A stretch of 64,000 nt of DNA from Limonium bicolor (GCA_023374045.1 CM041777.1:485809594-485873593); one strand, 5' to 3'; shown: positions 12,901-22,312, numbered from the stretch's first letter. The notes: generated from the letters alone by a model not told the origin. Made by a program: numbers and translations.

Positions 12901-13093
12901 GGATGTACGCATGATGTTGCAGAACTACTTAGACCTTGGAGAAATAATGGAAAGAGTTAGGATTCTTGTGATGTATGAAGATGATTCAGACTTCGAAGAC
13001 CACGATGTAATACGAAGCAGGGCTGAGGCGGACCGTAGGGAACACAATTCACGCTACAGGGCTAGTACGAGGAGACGACCTCCCCCCGCTTGA
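9996..13093 (+). pseudogene. Plant mobile domain (PMD) gene with three in-frame TAG codons
   Basis: Modelled exons are 9996-10658, 10752-11444, 11533-11697, 11804-12462 and 12640-13093. Every intron has GT...AG ends and preserves frame (three phase 0, the last phase 2). The start is ATG at 9996, or ATG at 10023. The N-terminus is Gly/Lys-rich, followed by an acidic Glu run. The PMD fold follows: 'PGGPQDTSLILSFGGHVA' at the end of exon 1, then in exon 2 'HPESRLAAVDSGLAHLAD', 'FVERWQPDTNSFHMPFGE' and 'DVYHILGIPI', then 'CWINEYFP' in exon 3. PMD proteins (Arabidopsis MAIN/MAIL relatives) act in silencing and genome stability; transposon-borne versions have no established role. The only interruptions are TAG at 10257-10259, 11244-11246 and 12128-12130. 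If the last intron is retained, translation ends at TGA 12530-12532 after a Gly-rich tail. Family assignment is strong; the terminal exon is inferred. Confidence 0.82.
12640..13093 (+). CDS. 150-residue module, last exon of the PMD gene or a separate small gene
   Basis: An uninterrupted frame from ATG 12641 to TGA 13091-13093. It follows a strong 3' splice site (pyrimidine-rich tract, then cattag at 12634-12639). A GTATGT donor at 12463 in the Gly-rich end of the PMD exon would join it in frame, the split codon giving Gly just before the Met. The protein has 'IPFAIHVNHY' near the start, 'IVDILTDADVRMML' in the second half and an acidic then Arg-rich tail. 'D.ADVR.ML' resembles the N-terminal PB1-like region of MudrA-type transposases, but this is only a recollection. 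It is the only sizeable frame in MULE1 with no stop. Function unknown. Confidence 0.5.
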
Positions 13094-13239
13094 TCAGTGC
13101 AACCACATTTGGATTTCATATACTGGTAGTCAACAGAATTGTTAATTGTTCTGGGATTTAAAATGATGCGTGTGTGGAATAAGTTGTAACATTATGAGAA
13201 ATGACGTGTGAACAATGTTGATTGAAAATGAAACTCCGA

Positions 13240-14215
13240 AATTGAATCGTTTTTGAAGTCTTGAAAATATGTTTCAAATATGTATACAATTACATTTAAT
13301 TAGTAAAAAAACATTTTTTGAGCAATCTCCAACGACAAACCGATCTTGCTTTTGAAGTCTTGAAAATATGTTTCAAATATGTATAAAATTTAATTAGTAA
13401 AAAAAACATTTTTTCAACAATCTCTGACGACAAACCGATCTCGCTTTTGAAGTCCTAAAATTATGTTTCAAATATGTATGCAATTTCATTTGTAAAAAAT
13501 AAACATTTTTTTCAACAATCGCCGACTCCAAATACGTCGAGAATGGCAGTGATATTTTCCTCCATAGCAATACTGCTTGTTTTTCTTTTCCTCTCACCTT
13601 CCATGATTTCCCTCCCTAATCTTCGACGACAAACCGATCTCGCTTTTGAAGTCCTGAAAATATGTTTCAAACATGATGCAAGTAGAGCGAACGACTTCAA
13701 AAAATCTTATCCCTAGGGTTTGCAAAAATAAAGAGAAAATGGGGTACATTACAACCACTACACGGGCACATATAGATACATTAATAGTGGAGAAACAGAT
13801 TACAATCGGCGTTGAGATGGGAGGAATCGCCGGCTCCAAATACGTCGAGAATGGCAGTGATATTTTCCTCCATAGCAATACTGCTTGTTATGTATACAAT
13901 TACATTTAATTTGTAAAAAAACATTTTTTGAGCAATCTCCGACGACAAACCGATCTCGCTTTTGAAGTCCTGAAAATATGTATAAAATTTAATTAGTAAA
14001 AAAAAACATTTTTTGAGCAATCTCCGACGACAAACCGAGCTTGCTTTTGAAGTCCTAAAAATATGTTTCAAATATGTATTCAATTTCATTTGTAAAACAT
14101 AAACATTTTTTTCAACAATCGCCGGCTCCAAATACGTCAAGAATGGCAGTGATATTTTCCTCCATAGCAATATTGCTTGTTTTTCTTTTCCTCTCACATT
14201 CCATGATTTCCCCCC
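13240..14215. repeat. Complex tandem repeat between the two convergent MULE1 genes
   Basis: Two sub-motifs alternate. One contains acaaaccgatctcgcttttg followed by aagtcctgaaaatatgtttc (units near 13330, 13425, 13625, 13940 and 14025). The other contains aatacgtcgagaatggcagt, then gatattttcctccatagcaa (near 13532, 13838 and 14132). Unit spacing is about 75-100 bases with partial units and inserted text. A C homopolymer ends the array at about 14209-14220. Short open frames on both strands are by-products of the repetition. Lying downstream of both genes, it may serve as a shared 3' region. Confidence 0.75.
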
Positions 14216-14447
14216 CCCCCCTAATCTAACCCTGGTGCTGTATACATCAAACTAGGAAGGAAAACCCTAGCTCCACTCCAGTCTGCTCTTAGGTAGCATA
14301 TTTATCTTGCCGCCAATTCTATGCCCAATATCCATACGTCAGTGTGAGGAAGAACCCCGCGGTTACTAAAGCAGTGGAAAAAGAGTGGACCAGCAAAAAA
14401 AAATTCTCGTGGATTCTATTTAGAGATCATTCAGCAAGCGTTAAATC

Positions 14448-14683
14448 GGTGGAAATGATAGACAATGTTAGTGTATATGGAAAATCCCTTCTGTTTTGAA
14501 CTTGTCGTCATCATTTACTGCAGACTTTGAAGTCTTGATCTTCTTTAGTCTTTCCTCATCACTCTTGTAGTCTAGTAGAAGATCTTCAATAGAACTATTG
14601 TTCTGAATTAATTAGTGGAATTGGTGAAAATGATAGACAATGTTAGTGTATATGGAAAATCCCTGTTGTTTAAAACTTGTCAC
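14448..14683 (+). repeat. Direct repeat pair of about 55 bases beside the AGO fragment
   Basis: The phrase gatagacaatgttagtgtat, then atggaaaatccct, and after a few differences a(a)acttgtc, occurs at about 14448-14503 and again at about 14621-14683. The second copy touches the start of the ARGONAUTE-like fragment. The pair may be a duplication made when the foreign fragment was acquired; that is inference. Confidence 0.65.
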
Positions 14684-14723
14684 GAGAAATGAAATATATC
14701 AAAATGTAGAAATTCCTAAGAAA

Positions 14724-14937
14724 GAAAAGATGTGTGACCAGCTTCAATCTAAACTTCCCGGAATGCCTTTGTTTCTGTTGTACTTGCTACCTAAGAGAAA
14801 GAATTGTGATATCTATGGGCCTTGGCAGAAGAAGACAATGCATGGCTCCTTTCAAAGTTAACGATCAGTATTTGTCAAATGTGCTTCTTAAGATCAATGC
14901 CAATCTGGGTGGTCTAAATTCTTTGTTGGCCGTTGAG
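14724..14937 (+). pseudogene. Captured fragment of an AGO4-clade ARGONAUTE gene (Mid/PIWI boundary)
   Basis: The first block, 14724-14834, encodes 'EKMCDQLQSKLPG' and 'LLPKRKNCDIYGPW'. The second block, 14836-14937, in another frame, encodes 'QCMAPFKVNDQYL', 'NVLLKINANLGGLNSLL' and AVE. Plant AGO4-type proteins have this order, with about eight residues between 'YGPWKKK' and 'QCIAP' that are missing here, so a small deletion accounts for the frame change. Both blocks lie in the region linking the Mid and PIWI domains; the PIWI catalytic residues are not included. AGO4 proteins bind 24-nt siRNAs and guide DNA methylation of transposons. With about 70 codons and a deletion this cannot make a working ARGONAUTE. 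It sits inside MULE1, as in Pack-MULE gene capture. Homology confidence is high; the AGO4 rather than AGO1 assignment is from motif memory. Confidence 0.8.
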
Positions 14938-15141
14938 TCGCTAACAGCAGTAGTATTAGAACGCACTGTATCTACGATGAATTTGCTTTTATTAGATAAA
15001 GTATAATCCACTGTATCAACATGAGACACTAAAATATTCAAAAATTTAAGTGTCCTTTTTCAATAGATTCATGTTGCAAAACATTACAAGACTTCTTGAA
15101 TATATTACTGGCATACAAGAATTCAACAAATTTTACAAACT

Positions 15142-15790
15142 CTAATCTTCTATAACCATTTGTCCTGATCCACTAGTTGGGGGAGACAATGTGTACCACT
15201 CTGCATTACGCGGTAAGTACGGCTCAATATAAGCTGTAACTGAGGCATCATGCCAATGTCGCCACATCGGATTCATGCATGAGACTGGACAATTTTTTAC
15301 TGTTTGGAGTCTAATGAAATGAGATTACCCAGCGACACATGCAATACTGACCTCTGCTGTTGGACGACCTAACCCCCGATCTTCATGTAGCGGCAGTGCG
15401 ACCAACCCACTAGCATTACCAGAGAATGCTGTTGAAAAACTGATAAGCACAATGTGGTACACAGTGGACAAGATGATACCAAGATCTAGAATTTCAATCC
15501 AGTGTGGCGTTGGTGCGAGTGTGTCTTCAAACCAATTCAGTCGGTAGTACTGTCTATCGTACCAAACTCGCTCACATTTTGTTAACCACCAATCTCTTCT
15601 ATCCTCCAGCTCATCCAAGCAGGCACGTCTAACCTGTTTCCATAGGCCTTCATCGTTGTACATGGCATCAGCAATAACTCAAAACCCACAGTTTCCATCA
15701 CCCACTATCTCCCTGTAACTTATAATATAATCAGCTAATTTCGGATCGAGGTCAGTCCAATACGGCGAGTTTTCCTAGGGGCTCCAGTAT
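15142..15790 (-). pseudogene. OTU cysteine protease domain at the C-terminus of the MULE1 transposase
   Basis: On the minus strand the frame reads 'LDPKLADYIISYREIVGDGN' then CGF. GDGNCGF is the OTU catalytic Asp/Cys motif, with the Cys codon at 15688-15690. 'WKQVRRACLDELEDR' and 'WFEDTLAPTPHWIEILDL' follow, the usual OTU helices, and then 'SHFIRLQ' just after 15325, the catalytic His region. Stops at 15679 (directly after CGF) and at 15325 (two residues before the His) interrupt it. OTU proteases remove ubiquitin or related modifiers. Transposase-OTU fusions are, to my recollection, present among plant Mutator-like proteins. The active-site residues survive although the frame does not. Confidence 0.75.
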
Positions 15791-18074
15791 GTCGGATATG
15801 GTGCATGTTGTTGAGGTGGATTGTGTTGCATTGTCGGTCCTTCTCCAGTTTGACTCATTCGCTCAGATGACCCTCGCTATGATTGACTGTGTTGCATTGA
15901 CGGCCCACGATCACTTGTACTTTCGGGTGCTGTCGAGCGTCGCTGAGACTGCGAACGTCGTAAAGGCGAGCCACGGTTTCCAAGACCTAAATGCTCGTGC
16001 TTGGACTTGTCCCTAGTGTTTGGCCTCTTCTTTTTTTTGGTAGGGGGCCTACCCTTAGGCACCTTCACCTCTGGGGGCTGTAAACCAGTGTGATCATCGT
16101 CGGGCTCCCATATTGGCTTCCACGCGTTGAATGCTTGTTCGATCATCGTAGGATCAAACCGCTCAGACAGATCCCATACCACAAACCTACACACGAGAGT
16201 CGTTCCTCTGTGCTGTAAGACTCATCGCATGTTTGGCGTTGTGCTTCAAACTCTTGCTGGTGGTCATATCTGAGTGTTCGCCAAAAGATATGCACTTCTT
16301 CAACTGGTATATTCAAACTGGCTTGAATGTACTGATACATACGAAATGCGCACGGTAATCCCATGGTCGAAGTAAACACACAAACATCTTCGTACGACGT
16401 TGTGTGATCAACATCACAATGACCGGATCTCAGCTCCGTCTGGAGTATTTCCAAGCATTTGAGGCTCACTTGATTTACCAGAAACAAAAATGGGACTTGC
16501 TGGTCTTCCGAAACCCTTTTGTCAATGGAAAACTCGAAGTCTTGTTTAATGTGGAAATGTTGCCCTTCGATGAATCAATGTATGCTGTCGAAGCTTGTGT
16601 CTAGAGATCCAGTGGATGTATGAAGCCAACACTTTAGAGCTGAGTGGGCGCTCTCCGCCCTATAGATTGAAAGACAATTAGTTACAGATAAATAGAAAAC
16701 ATACCAATACAAAAGACAGAACATGTTGGCAATTGAAGCTAAGCTAACCTGTTGCTAGATGTGTTGCCGAAATGCATGAATCTCTTAACCCATACCTCAC
16801 AAAATTTCTCACGCTGACTTAGCCATGTCTTACTCAAGTACACAACGAAATCATGGTTGACGCCATAACGGTGTACTAGATTGTCGCACTCCTCATCGTA
16901 CTTCACGATAGTTGAGGCGTAAACTATTCGTTTCCACCGATACACTATTAATTCGGCTCTCTCACGGTCAACATGCAATATCTTGATCGCATTTGAGCCA
17001 CATTCCTGCATATATGCCAACGACATAGAAGATGTGGTACAGAAGAATATACCACTGAAAGTGCTTTCACTAGCGCCTTTTCATTGTCAGTGACAAACAC
17101 ATTTGGAGGATGGCTCAACACCTTCTTCAGCTGATTAAGCATCCATGTGTATGCAGACTCGTCCTCTCTCACCGCAAGACAGAAGACTATACAGAAGTTC
17201 TTGCCACACGATGTCACTCCGATGAACTCCACTAGTGGCATCTTGTACATGTTCATCTTGTAAGTGCTATCAATGAGCACTACATAAGGAAACATCTTAA
17301 CGAGCGTCAGCAAAAAAGGGTGCGCAAACAAGACAAGACCCAACCTAGATGCATTCCCTGCAAAATGGACATTTAATTAGAACAAACATTTAAAGTGATT
17401 AACATCCAAATAAACTGACACTAAACAGCTGTGCTAACACTTACTTGCATCTCTCTCGGACCACCAACTGTAATTACGTTCATTTAGCAAGTTCATAAAG
17501 GACGCACGCTACATCTGAACATCCGCCACGATCTTCTTTTTGAATTTCGCAACTAGGTTATGAATCGATGTCTTGTCTGCGGTACTTTCAGGGTTCTTGT
17601 CATGCAAATGGGACCACATCTGCCTAGGCGCAACACCACTCATGTACAAACTTTTCATGCTTGCCCTTTCATCGACACTAAAGTGAGGCCGGGCGAAGTG
17701 AGATTGCGGGTTACTAGCTAACTCGTGGTTGTGCGTCGGGACCATCACCAAGACAGACCAGCCCCTATGTTCCCCACCCCTGATGCTTAGGCGAAAGGGG
17801 CAGTTGCATTTCTTCATGGCACGCCATGGCCTTTGACTCGATGATGACGATTCTCCTGTGCTAACCCGTGGCCTATGCTTGCCGTACCTCTCACACGTTA
17901 GTATTACTTCACCGTCGTCTCTCTTAGTCTGTCTGATTAGATAAATATTATTATCTTGTCCGGTGCGAAGCGCATAACTAACCGCCTCCTCTTTTTTTGC
18001 CAAAGATTAGGCTAGTATTAAATACATGACTTGTGTCTACGTTCGCATCCTCGAATTCATCATCGTTATCACCC
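15142..18074 (-). pseudogene. FAR1-type DNA-binding / MULE transposase / OTU protease gene, broken
   Basis: Exons on the minus strand: about 18074-17445, 17357-16749 and 16659-15142. Both introns have GT-AG ends and keep frame (phases 1 and 2). The first exon has a FAR1-like zinc-binding region (C...C.CPF...HNH: 'CERYGK', 'KKCNCPF', 'THNHEL'). The MULE transposase core follows with 'FPYVVLIDSTYK' (first catalytic Asp near 17270), 'VFVTDNEKAL' (second Asp), 'LLCRWHICRNV' and 'ESAHSALK' (likely Glu near 16654). A basic linker ('KGRPPTKKKKR') and a C-terminal OTU domain end the protein. Stops: TAG 17509-17511, TGA 16575-16577, TAG 15877-15879, TAG 15775-15777, TGA 15679-15681, TAA 15325-15327; natural end TAG 15142-15144. 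Frameshifts lie in an A7 run near 17993-17999, at about 16950-17025 and at about 16145-16190. An upstream exon probably lies near 18502-18690. Confidence 0.85.
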
Positions 18075-18254
18075 TAAGCAGAAAAACTTCGTTATTCACG
18101 AAGTGCTACTCGTAAACCCTAATACTACGTACTTTAGAATAAATCACACATAAGGCATGAAAATAATCAACAAAGTATATCATCGTAAAGTACACGAAAA
18201 GACAAACGCGACGGCACAAACGGATCAAAAACGGAGCAATAACGAAGAAGATAC

Positions 18255-18430
18255 AGTGATTTGAAAAACGGGCACCGGCGCAGGTGCCGACATAAAGACG
18301 CCGGCGCCGGTGTCCGCAGCAAAGGAGGCGCGCAGGCGCGCGTTTAAAGGGGTGGGCGCGGGCGCGGATTAGCCTGGGGCAGCGCTGGTGCCGCTAATGA
18401 GTGGGGCGCGCCAGCGTCTGCTATTCCCGA
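18255..18430. other. GC-rich tract upstream of the transposase gene
   Basis: A block of ggcgcc/gcgcgc-type sequence between the probable first exon (18502 onwards) and the exon at 18074, so probably intronic. It mirrors the tract at 9590-9815 in position and in flanking text. Two perfect or near-perfect ggcgcc/gcgcgc palindromes are visible around 18270-18350. Confidence 0.6.
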
Positions 18431-18501
18431 CATCTTTTTTTGCTTTTTTCGTTCAGTTTTGTATATATTCTAGCTACATTTGTACATAAATTGCTAAAAT
18501 A

Positions 18502-18690
18502 ACAACAGAAAGTACCTCAGAATGAGCTCCTCGTGAGTACTCCTCGCTCTAACATCATCTGCATACTCGTCTTACATTTCTGGAACACCACCTTCAGCAT
18601 TTCCTCCATCTTTTTTACTCTTCTTACCGAACAGTTTTTTCTTCAACTTCCGAAAGAAACCATTTCCTCTCTTTATCTCTCTAACTTTAG
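18502..18690 (-). pseudogene. Probable first exon of the MULE1 transposase gene
   Basis: On the minus strand one frame gives 'GNGFFRKLKKKLFGKKSKK' and later 'DEYADDVRARSTHEELIL', a basic then acidic N-terminus, followed by a donor-like gtactttc. The frame has a TAA between the two parts. A homologous stretch lies upstream of the MULE2 relic (about 49395-49530). No in-frame ATG was found, so the start is uncertain. Confidence 0.4.
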
Positions 18691-18730
18691 GATTTCTGAA
18701 TTTGAATATGACTTCATATCATATTCACTT

Positions 18731-18740
18731 CCTTTATATA
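18731..18740 (-). promoter_or_regulatory. TATA box candidate of the MULE1 transposase gene
   Basis: The minus strand reads TATATAAAGG. A matching TATATAAG lies at the equivalent position of the second copy (49596-49603), while the sequence between diverges more, suggesting function in the ancestor. It lies about 40 bases upstream of the probable first exon. Confidence 0.5.
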
Positions 18741-18949
18741 ATGAAATTTGGGGTCACCTTGTAATATATCATAAATTGTGGGTAAATATAGTAATTTTTG
18801 AAAATTATTATAGTAGGGGCAAAATAGTCTTTTTCCGACTGTGCGAAGTGAAAACCCGACTGAACGTATGGACCCTCTTTTTTTACCTTTCTTTGGCTAA
18901 TTATCATTTTTCTCATTCATTTAAATACTTGAAATTATGGTTAGATAAT

Positions 18950-19366
18950 GGTTAATATTATAAATACGAAGATATATTTCAATTTATAAACAAAATATTA
19001 TATATAAGAATATATATTTCAATTTTAAAACTCGTTCTTCATATGCCATGAAAATGTTGTATATAATTTTTTTGAAAGAGGAACACCTAAAATTATATAC
19101 AACTACCTTATCTTGTATTTGGGTTAATATTTTTTTTAAATTGATATATATATATATATATATATATATATTCTTATTTATAATATTTAATCATTATATA
19201 ACCATAATTTATAAATATTTTAGTGAAGATGAAAATTTTTAATTAGTCAAAGAAGGTAAAATCAAAGAAAAGAAATAGAATAATTTGTTTAAAGTTTTGC
19301 GTAAGTTTAATATTTAATAATTATTATTTTATTTTTTTTGGAACTCATCAACTCACAAATTATTGA
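18950..19366. other. AT-rich right flank of MULE1 with a TA microsatellite
   Basis: Contains an (AT)n run at about 19144-19171 and the direct match to the left flank near 18985-19064. Its right edge, attga at 19362-19366, is the left copy of the copia target duplication. Read on the minus strand across the removed copia element, this DNA should be the continuation of the MULE2 transposase relic; only a few bases show it. Confidence 0.5.
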
Positions 19367-19632
19367 TGTTAAATGCCTAATTCAAAGTATATTACGTGTT
19401 TATCAACAATAGATTTATGGGTTTTATTTCTTGTTTTAAAATATTTAGTATTATTGGAATAAGTGGAGTTAGTGGGGTAATTAGTTGTCTAATTTCCGGC
19501 ATAGACGTTATTAGTTTCCACCATTTTAGGAATATGAAGTTGTAGCTACTTATCTATTTAAACCCTTTTGTATTTACTCATTTTTGCATAGTAAAATATA
19601 AGTCTTCAGTTTTACCCTCTGTTTTACCAACA
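19367..19632 (+). repeat. 5' LTR of the copia element
   Basis: 266 bases, tgttaaatgcc...ttttaccaaca. It matches 38644-38883 with scattered differences and small indels, so the element is old. A TATA-like ctatttaaaccc lies near 19554. Confidence 0.9.
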
Positions 19633-19635
19633 AAG

Positions 19636-19650
19636 TGGTATCAAGAGCGG
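19636..19650 (+). other. Primer-binding site of the copia element
   Basis: tggtatcaagagcgg lies three bases inside the 5' LTR. It is the usual initiator-Met tRNA primer site of plant copia elements with small changes (canonical tggtatcagagc). Confidence 0.8.
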
Positions 19651-19840
19651 AATAGAAAGTCACCGCAGACTTTCTTATTTGTCCAGGTGAGGTCCAATAC
19701 AAAAGGTAAAAAGAAAGGAAATAGAGAGAGAACTGAAATCTGAAAGAAGCACAAAAAAGAAAAGAAAAGAGAGAGCCATGAAATCTGAAACAAGTAGAGG
19801 GTGAAGTAGCGTTCAAGAATACTCACCACAAAGTCCCATC

Positions 19841-20274
19841 ATGGTTGCAAATGGTTCTACTCAGCCCCATTTTCCTGTTTTCAAAGGAAAAGCTGCCATC
19901 TTTGAAGCTTGAAGATGAAAACCCTACTTAGGTCTCATGAGTTGTGGGATCTGGTGGACAGGTTTGACAAACAAGGACGCGATATTCGAGTGAGGGAAAA
20001 TTAGAAGAAAGATGTCAAGGCACTCTTCATTATTCAAAAGTCTCTTAATGATGAGCTATTTCCTTGAATTGTAGCAACATCGACTTCGAAGGAAGCTTGG
20101 GATATCCTACAGAAAGAATTCATGGGTGATAAAAAGGTAATTACTATGAAATTACAGACCTTGCTTCATGAATTTGAAACATTGGTTATGAAAGAAACGG
20201 AAGTTGTGCAAGAATATTTATCACGTGTATTTACTGTTATAAATCAAATGCGTACATTTGGTGAAGTGATAAGT
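19841..20274 (+). pseudogene. Copia gag, 5' part
   Basis: From ATG 19841 the reading matches a UBN2-type gag: 'MVANGSTQPHFPVFKGK', 'SHELWDLVD', 'KALFIIQKSLNDELFP', 'STSKEAWDILQKEF', 'KVITMKLQTLLHEFETL', 'VQEYLSRVFTVINQMR'. Several stops interrupt it (for example after IFEA, VREN and LFP). The LARD-like element cuts the frame at 20275, and gag resumes at 34669 with 'EETIVIKVLRSLS'. Confidence 0.85.
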
Positions 20275-20924
20275 TGTAACACCCCTACCGCTAATGCCGT
20301 CATTACCGTACCATACTTACCTACGCAGCGGATATTACTTACTCAACGGCGGGTGTACAATGCCGTTAGTCACCCACGTGACTAACAAGGCGAGTTACAA
20401 TACTACATACTATCGGTCTGATGAATATGAACATACCGAGTGCTCTACACAATACAATACTTCCCCTTGCATACTAAACCATAATTCAAATACAACTCCA
20501 TTACAATACTATACCGAGTATACTACCATCCTTACATTACCGATACAGTTTAGACTTCCAAATTCGTAATACGTTACAAGTACAATCCCTTTTTATACAA
20601 CTACCCATGCTTACATAGCAGTCCCCGTCCTACTCTCTCGAACGGTGGTCAGCTTCGAGTACCTACACACTAAAAACGGTCCCCCGAGGGGGTCAGCTTA
20701 CGCTGCGCATGAAATTCGCATATACCGCGTGCTAACCGTGGTACGCCGACTACTTTGGGTCGGATATACATGGAGTTCATTTTACATGCATACATACATA
20801 CTCATGCTACAACAATACATTTACAATACCTACATACACATACAAGGTTCAATACTTACTAAGGAAGACAATTCGATAGTCAACCGTTTATATTAGCTAT
20901 TTGTTCAATACTCTTTCATTGCGT

Positions 20925-21215
20925 TACTCGTTACTCTACTCATACTCACTCCTTACTCTTGTATACTTATCACTCCATGTTCGGTATCCTACTCGTACAC
21001 GATCCTTACTCTGTACTTGTTACTATACTTGTGTATACTTGCTACTCAATACTCCATAATTACTCATACGTACTCAGTACTCAATACTTACTCATACATA
21101 CTCAATACTCGGTACTCATTACATACTAATACTCACTTCTTACTCAGTACTCATTACTTTGCTCGTACTTACGCAATACTCATTACTCATTACTTTGGCC
21201 TCTGGGCGGAGTCAT
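20925..21215. repeat. Degenerate tactca-rich simple repeat in the LTR
   Basis: The words tactca, tactcg and tactt recur throughout, for example actcatactcactccttact. The counterpart in the other LTR is at about 30715-31000 with the same word order, so the pattern predates this insertion. Confidence 0.75.
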
Positions 21216-22312
21216 ACACAAGACTCGCCACCGGACCAACAATACGAGGGCTATACGCTTAGCTCCTCAAATACTCAAATGTACGTTTTACCAGACTACT
21301 CAAATTCCCAACACTCTTCTCTCAGAGTATAATACAATCTCATGGATTAGCCTAGAAGTATCTCTCTCGATGACCTCTGCTAGCTTAGGGAATTACCACC
21401 GTCTAGTATCCTCAGATTTAAGGGTTTCCCCAACATATCGAATACTCTCTCGTTCGGGGCATACTTACATCAGTCGGGTCCTCTCATAATGGGTCGACTA
21501 ATTGCTAAGGGGTTTGGAGATCCCTCATCATTCTTTACTACTCTCATGGTTCATGTCTTGCACCAAGATTAATTCCTCTATTAGAGATTACTTGTATACT
21601 CCCACTACTTATTAGCTGTGGATTATTCATTTCGGTTCTCCTACCGTTATCGGGAGGTTATTACTCCCGTACACTCCCTCACATTCTAGTGGGTTCGTTG
21701 GGTTGTGTTATCGTTTATTGATTCGCTAGTTTAGTGTGTTGCTACGTTTCCATTAGTTCACAACGTGACTCTTACTACGAGTCACTACAAAACAAGACTC
21801 ATCTATGAGTCGTACTACGCACTGAATGAAGCCACACAATCAATCAAGAAGGGTTAGCTCACACAACATGCATCAAGACATACAATGAAGGCAATAAACC
21901 ATTTTCATGCTTTAGTCTTGATTAGCCGGCATACAGCATACAAATCAACGTAACTCGGTTAACATACGGGGCATGAGAAAATCATACCTTTCACCGGAGT
22001 TAGCTTTACCATGTGTTCCCTTGTTCCTTGGTTCACACTTGTTCCACTGATAATTTTTCCAACATTGTTATTAATACTATGCTCATACGATATACAAGTA
22101 ATTACTACTCCCTTACTTACCCCGTTATCCCGGTACACTTAATGTTCTTATACTTACAACTTCCTTAACTTGTTTCCTTACTCACATGTGCATTTCCCCA
22201 TCCTTTCTTTCCATTAATGATGTATTACTACATTTACATATACCTATGTGTATAGGCATATACTTATATACATATGATAACCCTAATCATATATATATAT
22301 ATATATTTGACT

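Larger units (their letters stand above)
9280..18960. mobile_element. Mutator-like element MULE1 with PMD gene, FAR1/MULE/OTU transposase and captured AGO4 fragment
   Basis: The unit is defined by its content. A PMD gene reads inwards from the left (9996-13093, plus). A transposase gene reads inwards from the right (18074-15142, minus). The middle holds a tandem-repeat block and an ARGONAUTE fragment. GC-rich tracts occupy mirror-image positions near both outer ends. PMD genes associated with plant Mutator-like elements are established knowledge. Boundaries are approximate: I found no clean long terminal inverted repeat or 9-base target duplication. A weak inverted AT-rich similarity exists between about 9290-9330 and 19275-19330. 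Confidence 0.65.

Noticed and set aside
9010..19064. Terminal inverted repeats of MULE1
   Set aside because: The best-matching flanking block is in direct, not inverted, orientation. The weak inverted AT-rich match (9290-9330 with 19275-19330) could be chance, so no terminal repeat is claimed.
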